A model generated the notes under the pieces. The model was not told the origin of the DNA. It worked only from the letters and a program-made list of their open reading frames with translations, and made no database searches. A stretch of 64,000 nt of DNA from Conchocele bisecta (Eukaryota > Mollusca > Bivalvia > Lucinida > Thyasiridae): positions 65,097,484-65,161,483 of the forward strand of contig CM055274.1 in the NCBI GenBank assembly GCA_029237695.1, given 5' to 3'. Positions 10,694 through 22,732 of this stretch are shown here, piece after piece (the stretch's first letter is position 1; every line of letters begins with the position of its first letter). A program made the position numbers and the translations under genes.

Positions 10694-13600
10694 TAGTACC
10701 CCCCCCGCACGATTGTGTATACGGAGTCCAGTTTGTATCCGTCCGTCCGTCCGTAAACTTAACATCAGAGAAATATTGTTATAACTTCATCTAAAATGCT
10801 TGTATTTTCACATGATTCCTGTAATACTACCATGCTGTACCAAATCCACGACCGTCCAACCCCGCAGATCCCAAGGTCAAGGTCAAATACTTAGTCCGTA
10901 AATTAACACAGAAAATATTGTTATAACTTTCTATTTCCTTATCTAAAGTGCTTAAATTTACACATGCATTCCGTAAGGCTATACCATGCTGTGCCAAACC
11001 ATGACCGTCCAACCCCCGCAGATCCCAGGTCAAGGCAAATACTTATTCTTTAAAACTTACATCAGAGAAAATATTGTTATAACTTCTATTTCCTTCATCT
11101 AAAATGCTTGATATTTCACACATGCATTCCTGTAAGGCTCTACTTACCATGCAGTAACCAAAATCCACGAACGTCCAACCCCCGCAGATTCCCAATGGTC
11201 AAGGTCAAATACCTTAGTCCGTAAACTTAACATCAAGTGAAATATTGTTATAACTTCTATTTCCGTTCATCTAAAAGTGCTTAATATTTCACACATGCAT
11301 TCCTGTAAGGCTTACTACAACCATGCAGTGGCCAAATCCACGACCCGTCCAAACCCCTGCCTGAGCCCAAGGTCAAGAAGGTCAAATACTTTAGTTTCAT
11401 CTTTACAAAACTTAAACATCAGAGGAAATATTGTTTACTACATGGATAAAATGCGGCCCCCATGAGGGTCTCGGGTAAAGGGGGCTTATTAAAATTAACC
11501 CCCTTTACCCCCCCGCAAACGAGTTGTGGGGGGGTATACTGGAGGTCAGGTTGTATCCGTCCGTTTCCGTCCAGTCCGGTCCGTACCGGTACCCAGTAAA
11601 CTTAAATTAAACATCAGAGAAATAATTGTTAGAAACATTCAATTTATTTACCTCATCTATTTAATGCTTGATATTTTTCACACATTGCATTTCCTGTAAG
11701 GCTGTACTACCATGCTTGTACCAAATCCACGACCGTCCCAACCCCCGCAGATCCCAAGGTCCAAGGTCAAATTACTTAGTCTGTAAACTTAACATCAGAG
11801 AAATATTGTTATAACTTCTATTTCCTTCATCTAAAATGCTTGATATTTCACACATGCATTCCTGTAAGGCTGTACTACCATGCTGTACCAAATCCACGAC
11901 CGTCCAATCCCCGCAGATCCCAAGGTCAAGGTCAAATACTTAGTCCGTAAACTTAACATCTGAGAAATATTGTTATAACTTCTATTTCCTTCATCTAAAG
12001 TGCTTAATATTTCACACATGCATTCCTGTAAGGCTCTACTACCATGCTGTGCCAAATCCACGACCGTCCAACCCCTGCTGATCCCAAGGTCAAGGTCAAA
12101 TACTTAGTCTCTTTACAAAACTTAACATCAGAGAAATATTGTTATAACTTCTATTTCCTTCATCTAAAATGCTTAATATTTCACACATGCATTCCTGTAA
12201 GGCTCTACTACCATGCTGTGCCAAATCCACGACCATCCAACCCCCGCTGATACCAAGGTCAAGGTCAAATACTTAGTCTCTTTACAAAACTTAACATCAG
12301 AGAAATATTGTTATAACTTCTATTTCCTTCATCTAAAGTGCTTAATATTTCACACATGCATTCCTGTAAGGCTCTACTACCATGCTGTGCCAAATCCACG
12401 ACCGTCCAACCCCCGCAGATCCCAAGGTCAAGGTCAAATACTTAGTCTCTTTACAAAACTTAACATCAGAGAAATATTGTTATAACTTCTATTTCCTTCA
12501 TCTAAAATGCTTGATATTTCACACATGCATTCCTGTAAGGCTCTACTACCATGCTGTACCAAATCCACGACCGTCCAACCCCCGCAGATCCCAAGGTCAA
12601 GGTCAAATACTTAGTCCGTAAACTTAACATCAGAGAAATATTGTTATAACTTATATTTCCTTCATCTAAAGTGCTTAATATTTCACACATGCATTCCTGT
12701 AAGGCTCTACTACCATGCTGTGCCAAATCCACGACCGTCCAACCCCTGCTGATCCCAAGGTCAAGGTCAAATACTTAGTCTCTTTACAAAACTTAACATC
12801 AGAGAAATATTGTTACAGTGGATAATGGCGGCCCCCATGAGGTCTCGGGTAAATCTTATTATACCCCCCGCAACGAGTTGTGGGGGGGTATACTGGAGTC
12901 AGGTTGTATCCGTCCGTCCGTCCGTCCGTCCGTCCGTAAACTTAACATCAGAGAAATATTGTTATAACTTCTATTTCCTTCATCTAAAATGCTTGATATT
13001 TCACACATGCATTCCTGTAAGGCTCTACTACCATGCTGTACCAAATCCACGACCGTCCAACCCCCGCAGATCCCAAGGTCAAGGTCAAATACTTAGTCCG
13101 TAAACTTAACATCAGAGAAATATTGTTATAACTTCTATTTCCTTCATCTAAAATGCTTGATATTTCACACATGCATTCCTGTAAGGCTGTACTACCATGC
13201 TGTACCAAATCCACGACCGTCCAACCCCCGCAGATCCCAAGGTCAAGGTCAAATACTTAGTCCGTAAACTTAACATCAGAGAAATATTGTTATAACTTCT
13301 ATTTCCTTCATCTAAAGTGCTTAATATTTCACACATGCATTCTTGTAAGGCTCTACTACCATGCTGTGCCAAATCCACGACCGTCCAACCCCTGCTGATC
13401 CCAAGGTCAAGGTCAAATACTTAGTCTCTTTACAAAACTTAACATCAGAGAAATATTGTTATAACTTCTATTTCCTTCATCTAAAATGCTTAATATTTCA
13501 CACATACATTCCTGTAATAGGCTCTACTACCATGCTGTGCCAAATCCACGACCATCCACCCGCTGATACCAAGGTCAAGGTCAAATACTTAGTCTCTTTA

Positions 13601-15012
13601 CAAAACTTAACATCAGAGAAATATTGTTATAACTTATATTTCCTTCATCTAAAGTGCTTAATATTTCACACATGCATTCCTGTAAGGCTCTACTACCATG
13701 CTGTGCCAAATCCACGACCGTCCAACCCTGCTGATCCCAAGGTCAAGGTCAAATACTTAGTCTCTTTACAAAACTTAACATCAGAGAAATATTGTTATAA
13801 CTTCTATTTCCTTCATCTAAAATGCTTAATATTTCACACATGCATTCCTGTAAGGCTCTACTACCATGCTGTGCCAAATCCACGACCATCCAACCCCCGC
13901 TGATACCAAGGTCAAGGTCAAATACTTGTCTCTTTACAAAACTTAACATCAGAGAAATATTGTTATAACTTCTATTTCCTTCATCTAAAGTGCTTAATAT
14001 TTCACACATGCATTCCTGTAAGGCTCTACTACCATGCTGTGCCAAATCCACGACCGTCCAACCCCCGCAGATCCCAAGGTCAAGGTCAAATACTTAGTCT
14101 CTTTACAAAACTTAACATCAGAGAAATATTGTTATAACTTCTATTTCCTTCATCTAAAATGCTTAATATTTCACACATGCATTCCTGTAAGGCTCTACTA
14201 CCATGCTGTGCCAAATCCATGACCGTCCAACCCCCGCTGATCCCAATGTCAAGGGTCAAATACTCTTTACAAAACTTAACATCAGAGAAATAAGTTATAA
14301 CTTCTATTTCCTTCATTGAAAATTCTTATTATTTCACTTGTGCATTCCTCTAAGGTTGTACTATCATGCTGTGACAAATCTACGACCGTCCAACCCCCGC
14401 TGATCCCAAGGTCAAGGTCACATACTTAGTCTCTTTACAAAACTTAACATCAGAGAAATATGTTATAACTTCTATTTCTATATTTCATATGCTGTGACAA
14501 ATCCCCGCTGATCTCGAGGTCAACGTCACATACATACCTATAACGCCCTCCTCCTAATAAACGCCCCCCCCCCCACCAAATGACCGCCAATTTCAGACAC
14601 AGATAATCCTTAAATCCTTATTTGTGTTTGAAATTGGTGGTCCTTGGTAATTTTATTTTTTTTTATTTTTTTTTTTTTTTTAGTGGCTAATAAACGCCTC
14701 CCCCCCCCTTTTGTAAAATGTAACGCCTCCGGGGGCGTTAATTCGAGGTTATACGGTAGTCTCTTTACAAAACTTAACATCAGAGAAATTGGTTATATCT
14801 TCTATTTCCTTGCTCGGATCTGCTTCACATTTCACACACTCATTGCTCCAATGGACCTCTACCACCCTGTGACAAATTCACGTTCATGCCGCTCGCGCTA
14901 ATCCCTGAGTCAAGGTCACAAGCCCACACACTTGGAAATTTGTACATATTTTAGGGGTACCTGGGCCCACGCGGGGGGTATTCCGTAAGCCTCGCTTACT
15001 GACCAATCTAGT
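10694..15012 (+). mobile_element. Family A (pearl/HINE-like) element array, ~20 core units
   Basis: Heads (GTACCCCCCCCGCAC or ATACCCCCCGCAACGAG, then CCGT repeats) occur at about 10694, 11505 and 12860. They precede roughly twenty tandem core units 164 or 169 bp long, each with CACACATGCATTCCTGTAAG, CCATGCTGTG and CCAAGGTCAAGGTCA. The tail (14930-15012) has a GTAAGCctcGCTTAC hairpin and ends CTAGTTT. The layout matches bivalve pearl elements (tandem ~160-bp core plus ACGG/CCGT microsatellite). Short open frames are artefacts of the repeat. Confidence 0.8.
14536..14760. mobile_element. MITE inserted in family A array
   Basis: It interrupts a core unit between CACATACA and GTCTCTTTAC, with TA at each side. 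The ends share TACC-TATAAC in inverted form, and the interior has an inverted pair (AATTTCAGACACA / TGTGTTTGAAATT), C-rich runs and a long T run. A TA target suggests a Tc1/mariner-type non-autonomous element, but the ends are poorly preserved. Confidence 0.55.
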
Positions 15013-17812
15013 TTTTAAATAATACGACTGTGGTTTCTTCCTTTTAGTGATGACCATGTTCCAGCCGTTAACACTTATTTAGCAGCATTATTTATATAGT
15101 TAGTCTGAACATTCTGCAGAGAAATTTGAATAGGACGGAATCGAGCGTTGTTTAAACTTAGTCCTGTTCATATGCACAGGTCAAAATATGAACTGAAAAT
15201 GGCGCTTTGTGTGACAGAAATCTGTACGCGGACGAATAAAAAAAATATTTTGTTATAAATATCACATATAGCGAAACAGCGGTAGCATCTACTGTTTTAA
15301 TAATATGCATACATATTGTAATTAATGTTTAATAGTGATATACTTATGAATAATATACGATACTATGGTTTATACTCCAGCACTATGTTTTAAGGCTGTC
15401 TGATTTGCCTCAATATAAGCTGGATTAATTAATACTTATATTCATGCGCTTCATGAGAACATCAATACATTTAAAATATACAAATATTACTTAAAGGGGT
15501 ATCGATATGATACATTTTAATAATATAAATATTGAAAATACACATTACAATCGCTTACAACATAAGTTATTGATCGAAAATAGTCACTGCATCGTGACCT
15601 ATTTGACCGCATTACCTATTGCGCGGGTACCTCATCATACCCCTGTTTACATAGGTAACTGGGGGTATAGTGAGGTATGCTCGCTAATACAATGTTTGCG
15701 TAATGTTGAATTACTTAGTTAATTCCCCTTGGTTAAGGTTTTTAGTCAATCTTGGTTAAGGTTTTTAGTCAAAACAATTGTAAATTTCCTTTTAACTTCT
15801 CTTTCCCTTTGCGGAAATCTTTCATATTTTACCCGCCCCTTCTCTGACACTCATACATCATTCTGCAACAAACCTACGACCCCCATTTATGCCAGGGGTC
15901 AAGGTCACGGACTTAGAATGTCTAGTTTGCTTTTTTCAACTGGAACCACCATCGCACTCTCCATATGTGCTGACATAGTCTTTTATCTGAAAATGATAGT
16001 ATGCGAGCTGGAATTCATTCTAGGTCGGGGCTGACGCGGGGGGGTATTCCGTAAGCCCCCGCTTACTGACAAATCTAGTTTTATACAACTGTTTGAGTGA
16101 AGGCTGCCGACAGGCAAGCTTCGTTGTCTTCTGACAACTCTTGTTGTTATTATGACATGCAAAGGTCATAGCTAGCACGGATGACATGCATTAACATGAT
16201 CCCTGATGTCATTTCTAGGGCCATTTTAAAACTATGTTTCCTGTCTATTTCACTGGTACTAAGACCACCAACAGAGCTTGTTGTCTCGGAATAACACTAC
16301 CGGTATGTTGGAAATTTAGTGTTCTATTTCTGAATGAAATGGTCAGTATTTAAAATATCAGAAAGCAGCCTGTTTGTATTAGGTAGGCACTATGTTCGTA
16401 GATTATGAACACTCGGGCAAATAAACAGTTTATTAAAATTTGTTTTTCTTGATATCAATTATGAACTATTTACACTACCCTTGATCAAAAACATCTCGAG
16501 TCGTTGACGGGTGCAATCCGGTTTTTAAAGCGTCTGTCTATGGAGGGTGTTTTGTTTCACATATACCCGACGTCTGAACACCCAAGGCCAATGTCACTGA
16601 GGAATTTTGAATATTTTTGGGGTACATATTGTTGCCACGCTGTCTGTCTGTCTGTCCATCTGAGTGGGTAGTCCATCCCAGGTATGGATATGTCCATCTG
16701 GGTATGTCACTAGACTGTCCGAGATTCAGTTAATGTTTTGGGTACCTACTATCTCAGTATATGTAAATTGAATGGGCTTGCTACTTCACATGTTAGTCAT
16801 CAACCATATTTTCATTGTCTAGCCCACTCATGCGATGCCGATGTCAAGGTCAAATGACTTTATTTTTGTGTTAAAGTTTTTGAGTAGTACACCCAATCAG
16901 TTTCTCAAAAGGACCCTAAATTTCGAGTTGGTAGGGCCGGAGGGGTGGCTTATGTTTTATTGCTGTTTCCTATGGAAAAATACCTCCTAAAACCGATAAG
17001 CGTTGTTTCCAACTCCAAAGTGTCCAAAATCGGTTTAATTTGCATAAATTCAAAATGGCCACCATTTCCTGTAATATTCGAAAGTGGCGGCCTGATAGAA
17101 CATGTGGCATGTTCTAAACTAACATCATGTGTATTTTTCGTTATAGCAATGTAGATGAAGAGTAAATAATTATTATTAAGCTAATTTGGGCGCTAGTAGA
17201 CAATTCAAAATGGCCGCCAGAAATATTTATTTTCGTCCTGAAAACCTTTTAAGTTACGTGTATGCTTTATGTTAACTAATATACCCATAAATAATATTGT
17301 GTTGCATTAAAATAATTAATAGGTACAATACAATTAACTAAATTAAAGGTGGTCGATATATTTGACAGTTCTGTAAACGTTGGATACTACTAAGCTTTGA
17401 GAAATTATTAACCGCTTAGGCACTTTAGCACCTTCCAATTAACCACAGCACTAATGCAATGTATTAGGTAGAATTTGTCTTACTGAACGTTCTGTATCAT
17501 ATGATTGCTATACGTACATATACACATTGGTATATATATATATGTATTTCATGTTATAGCTGTGCATATCAAATGGTTGTATTTGTTGATATACCTATTA
17601 TCGGACATGACCAATAGTCGGACAAACATATACGTACTGTGAAAGTCAAAACATAACATACTGAGAACAAACATGTTTATTGAATCTTGAAGCGTGTAAT
17701 ACACAAATTAGTTTTAGAAACTATTCCTTCTTCCACGAAGTAACACTGAGGGCGATTCACATAGAAAACAACGTATGCATACCTATGAAATACTTCCGAA
17801 CGTGGTACGATT
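15013..17812. other. AT-rich intron with element fragments, no gene
   Basis: 15013-15720 is AT-rich with nothing recognised. 15720-16085 is a single diverged element unit (GGTCAAGGTCACGGACTTAG) ending GTAAGCCCCCGCTTACTGAC and CTAGTTT. 16090-16145 is the tail of family D (GTTGTCTTCTGACAAC hairpin then CTCTTGTTGTT). A short TCTG tract lies near 16640, and 17050-17220 repeats the GGCCACCATTT-type blocks seen at 1440-2290. Confidence 0.5.
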
Positions 17813-20800
17813 TCAATCACTGTCCTCATCGGAATCGCATTGGACTGTCTGCTCTACGCACTGATTGATGCAGCTCATACTGCATTTACAACCACTTGTA
17901 CATTGTAACTTATTAGCAACGCAAGAACATTTCCTTGTTGAACATGTTCCCCCACAACCACATATCATTAAATCCATCACAGCCTGAGGTGCAGGGACGT
18001 TGTCACAACAGTCTATGAACAGCTCACCATCCACCAATTTCCAGCCGTTTCCTACAGGTGTAGGTATGTTGGGCTTAGCAATCAGTGATGATTTCCAAAC
18101 AAGCGTTTGGTAGTTTTCTCGCAAAATATGCTTTCTCAAACAATCCGTTGTTGGTGGCAATAGGTATGACTGAGGAGTTTTTATCTTACAAAACATGAAA
18201 TATCTAAGGTTATTTGTATTCATTGTTGGTGATTTGTTCATTATAGAGCATACACACAAATCTTTCTAAACTTTTGAATAATGCCGGATGGGGTACTATG
18301 CTATCACCTAGCATCTTGTTGCTTTCACCACTCATCGTCGCTCCAAATAATATTAAAAGCTTTCAATTTCCCTTTACCAGAGAAAGCACTCATTGGTAAT
18401 GCGTTGCAAACTGACATACCAAGTCTGCTAGTGACGTCTGATATACTAATACTAATGTTTGGTTCCGGAACATATGATCGACTTACTGGATATTCCAGCT
18501 GTAAGATATTTCTTCCATTGTCGTGGGAGGTGTTGCGATCCAGATGTTATTTGAACACGTATCTGTCCTTCATTTGCACGATACGTTCTCTCTGCATTCT
18601 TTATGGAAATGATAGGGTATTGGTCGCCAACAAAATCTATCCGAGGTTCTTATATGGCTGCTTCCAACAGAGTATTCAGAACCACAGCTGCCAGTTGATC
18701 GAATGTATCTGGAATGTGAGTATGGGCTCTTATAACGGCCATGGCATCAACCACCCAGACATACTGATGAGGAACTGCAGTCAATGGAGCGGTATCTTTC
18801 TCCAGTAGTGTAACCAGAACTGACTTTTGAGTCTTGTTGGCAGACCCATCGGATGATGCCAACGACCATGGAATAGGTCCAAGTTCAAACAAAAGTACTT
18901 GCTTGAGATCCATTTTCCTGGTTTGGGCTATAAGCAAAAGTCTTGCAAAAAGATTACGATCTTGTGCAATCATCATCTGTTGTCCATGTACCTTTACAGA
19001 CCTTCGTTTCACAGTATCACTAAATGTTTTCAGTTTCAGCTTACTGATTGGAGAGAAGAAGTCACGTAATCGTTCATGCATGAAGGCAGACATTGACTCT
19101 TTTCCATTTGCATGTGCACAAAGAAGGTCACTCGTCTGAGAAGCTGATGCTGCCTGGCATGTAGACACAGAAGTCAGTTGTTCAGTAGGTTCAAAGGGGT
19201 TTACCAATGACTCTATGCATTCTTGCACCTTTCGGACATCTTTCTCGTCGCGTACAACACGTGCTTTGCCAATCTCTTTGTGAGAACCACGGGTCGTCTC
19301 CGTGGATATTACCGCCATCTGCTGACACTTCCCGACTACTGCAGCTCTTTCATGTGCTGTAATAACCCATCGCTGGACAGCATTTTTGCTAAATCCAATG
19401 ATACCACCCTTAGTTTTGCTGTCTCTGTTGAGTGTTTGTTCTATGGTTTGAGCCACAGGCAACTGGGAAAATCCGTGTGAGGTATTACGCTGAACTGCAA
19501 ATTCTCCCATAGCAAGGTGTGCTGCATCCGGGTGTGTCTTCTCTAACAACATCATCTAACAATAATATACCGGTAGATATCTGGAATAATTTACATGATC
19601 GTATGCAAACATCCATGGAATTAGTTCACGTACACATTCGAGATGTAACTGCCAATCACCTTCCCGGGTAGCCCTAATAAATCGAAGGAGTAGACAAACC
19701 ATCTCAATGTAGGGATGCTCTAACAGCTCTAACATTTTTAAGCAGAACATCACAACATTCCATTTTCAAACCTTGATCGTTAAGCCAACTCCCAAATGTA
19801 TTCCAACGAATACGCTCCAATGCTTCCATTGTGACTGTGCATACGAACACCCCTGTTGTAGTGTCGACCTTCTAGTACACCCACAACGGATCCGGTGCCA
19901 ATAACACCGGATGCTACCAATAAATCACGTAAACCAGCATCAGCAAACCGTTTGCCTATTGCTGAAATGAATGAACATATTGTATGAAAGGCTTCCAAAC
20001 GGAGAACAACCCTTTCAAACTCATCCTTTCGCTGCCACTGGATCTCCAATGCCTTGGCATAGATGGCTTGGTTGAACACCACTACTACATCATGCTGGTC
20101 AAGTTGGTCTGCCATTTTTAAAGACCTTTTCAGTACCGTATAAACGGTGCTAAGTTCAGTGGGGCTCAGTAACCTACGGCGCTGTCTTGGAACAATGTTT
20201 TATACCACTGCATTGAATGCTGACCAGGCCGGGATTACTTGAGAATGAATTGTCATTCGTGCTTGAAGTGTTGAATATACCATCTTCAATAGGTATTCGA
20301 CACAGAAACCATTCAAAGTCTTTGTACTTGGCTTTCAACGTGCTACTATATGTATGTTCATCCATTGCTGTAGTGTAGTATATGGCATCGTCCGGCAGAC
20401 ATCGTTTACTGGCATGGAATGTGTTAATTACAATTAAGTTCAAGCGATCGTGAATTGCCCTCAGTGCTAGGATGTTCATTCATCGGTTTGTTTGCACATG
20501 TATCAACAGTCCGCTGGATCATAATGCCATTTGTACAATGAGTTGTATCAGCCCCGGACATAGTCTCCTCCAGTATATCATTATTGTCCCAGCAGAATGT
20601 AGTGAATACACCTGTTTGAATTGTCCTGGGGATAAATACACCATCTGCTTGGTTTGCTAACTGTTTGCGAGCCATGCAGGTTTCGAGTTCCTCAATTTGA
20701 GTATAAGACAGACCATGACCAAACCGGTTGAAGTGTAACCATATCAGCCGATCCGATCTTTGTCTTCACAGCCATTGGTAATGCAATATGTTTAGGGGTT

Positions 20801-22073
20801 TTAATACGCCCGCGACTTGTTGCATGAACCAAGTCCTGTGCACACGACATGATTAATCGATTAATCTGACCATTCACGTCAACCTTTTTAGAACATAATG
20901 TGGTGTTACTGGTAGGATCATCAACAAATATCCAAGCAAGCAAGTTGTATACTAAATCCGGAACAATCTGGATGTCAAGAGTTAGATCATCAGGTGTGGG
21001 CGGCCAGGGTACAGAACTTACATATAGTAACAGTCTACGGATTATCTTGGCTGTGTGATATATGTGAATAACACTTTCATCAAGGCTGTTACTAGACGCT
21101 TGTTCTACAGTTGTAGATTCATCATCATTCGAAAATGATGTTGAGGATACAACTGTTTCTACATATTTCCCCTTAGGAACCATATCTAAGTATACTAGCT
21201 CTGACACACTTCTGTGTTTGGGATGACAAAATGATATTTTGTGATGACACCAAATCGCTGCTAAATTCACCTTTTCAGACGTTTAGACTGAAATGATTTA
21301 GATTCTATCCCTTTTTCAGCAAGCAATTGTATATATCTTTGAAGAAGTTCCGACATGCTCACAATGCCAAGACCTTTAATTACATTGTTTTCAATATCTG
21401 CTGCCAGAATATCGAAAGCATCATCAAATATATCAACCGGTACAGTTGTGTCTTTCCCGGTAGCACCTTCACTGTATTGCTTGAGTTTCTTTTGATTCGT
21501 GTACAACCGATGACATGATTTGTGATACTTTACTTCAAGTGCAAATAAGTCGGTTTCACCTCCAATCAGAAAAAGCAATTGCTCATCCTTGCGAATTTCG
21601 GCGACTTCAAAGTGTCTGCGGCGCTATCTAGTGTACACATAACAACTGGTTCGATGAGCCTCCTGTTTTGAACTGACCGCTTATCTGTCTGACAAATTAA
21701 GCATTTTAAGACGTCAACGTCTGTTAGTTGTGAGCGTAGCATACGTTTTGCGGGCAGTAGTCCTGTATGTAGGCTTACACGTGTCAGCTTCTAGTTTACG
21801 CTTACATCGTTGAATATGATCAGGATTAGTAAATATTTGGTAACAGATTCTGTGGTACATGTATACGCCTTTTGGACCAGACTCCAAACAACCAACCAAT
21901 GCATGATCAATTTTATCTTTTCTCTGGTGAACTGCGTGAGTAAATATAGCCCAGCTTATGTCACTGAAAGGAGTCAAGTCACCAGTTATTACGGGCATGT
22001 GGCAAACACACTTCTCCCAGTCGATGGATCGCTTTTCAACATCACGCTTGATTGATGGAGAAAACTGGGACAA
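17813..22073 (-). pseudogene. Broken gene of a CXC-tailed invertebrate protein family
   Basis: Reading right to left, conceptual pieces line up with a large repetitive invertebrate family that I recognise by sequence pattern but cannot name. It has an N-terminal C-x2-C (CLICQTDKR, ~21690) and H-x3-C-H (YHKSCHRLYTN, ~21530) zinc-binding region. A central block has FCWDNND and GADTTHCTNGIMIQR (~20600). Next come WMFAYDHVNYSRYLPVYY (~19580) and TIEQTLNRDSKTKGGIIGF (~19430), then acidic residues in VVDAMA and RIDFVGDQY (~18700-18620). The C-terminus is a Cys-rich CXC (tesmin-like) cluster (about 17870-17950). The order is intact but the frame shifts or stops at several points (near 21715, 21610, 20700, 20450, 20150, 19770 and 18650), so it is a relic or heavily mis-sequenced. 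It lies antisense inside the host intron. Transposon origin is an inference from repetitiveness of the family. Confidence 0.7.
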
Positions 22074-22079
22074 TTTGCG

Positions 22080-22732
22080 GAATGTTAGTAAACATTTGTT
22101 AGTATGTGCTATTCTATTACTAGTAGTTATTAGTCACCAGTATCTAGCAGGTATGTCATGTCCAGAATACAGAATGCACGTGTTTAATTAATGTAGCGTT
22201 TTACTAAAGGTACGGCAACTAGTCGTGTATGTGACGGTTTTCTATTCCGCTGAGAGGCGCAGTTCCCTCAATCATCTGGAAGTATACGAGAAACGGTTGA
22301 GTGAGCAGCCACATTTTGTCTCTCCCGACCCCTCTACCCCTCTCTCTCAAAAGAGAGACATACAGAGAGATAGAGATTGACACACACACACGCGATCTGA
22401 CTTAGCGACTGAGAGCTAGAGGTGGAGACAATTGTGTAATGATATGATTAAAATATAGGAAAGAATTCTTTAATGACATAAATTGCCTTTCATACATTTA
22501 AAATTTGGACGGAAATTCGCCGCTTTGGATAAATCAATTATTTTATTCACATGTATTCTTTATCTAGTAACACTATATCATAAAATTAATATAATAACGT
22601 CAATTAATTGCACTTGACACGATTTCCATGTCATTTACAAGACAAATATAGCAAAACACGAAAACACATGACACTACATAGATGGCGTCTGCAACTGTAA
22701 ATAAATATGCGGTGAAAACATTATTCTCCAAT
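22080..22732. other. Spacer with purine/CA microsatellite, no gene
   Basis: Low-complexity CTCTCTC / AGAGAGA and (CA)n tracts lie at about 22330-22400. The rest is AT-rich and no coding frame is supported. Confidence 0.5.

Noticed and set aside
12044..13903. Several 60-180 codon frames with SLQNLTSEKYCYNFYF
   Set aside because: They are frames of the family A core unit, repeated with the unit and also found in other family A copies.
10756..14760. CRISPR array
   Set aside because: Units repeat over their whole 164-169 bp with no unique spacers, and the context is an animal intron.
18281..18808. 175-codon + strand frame
   Set aside because: It is antisense to the CXC-family relic, whose conserved motifs lie on the minus strand.
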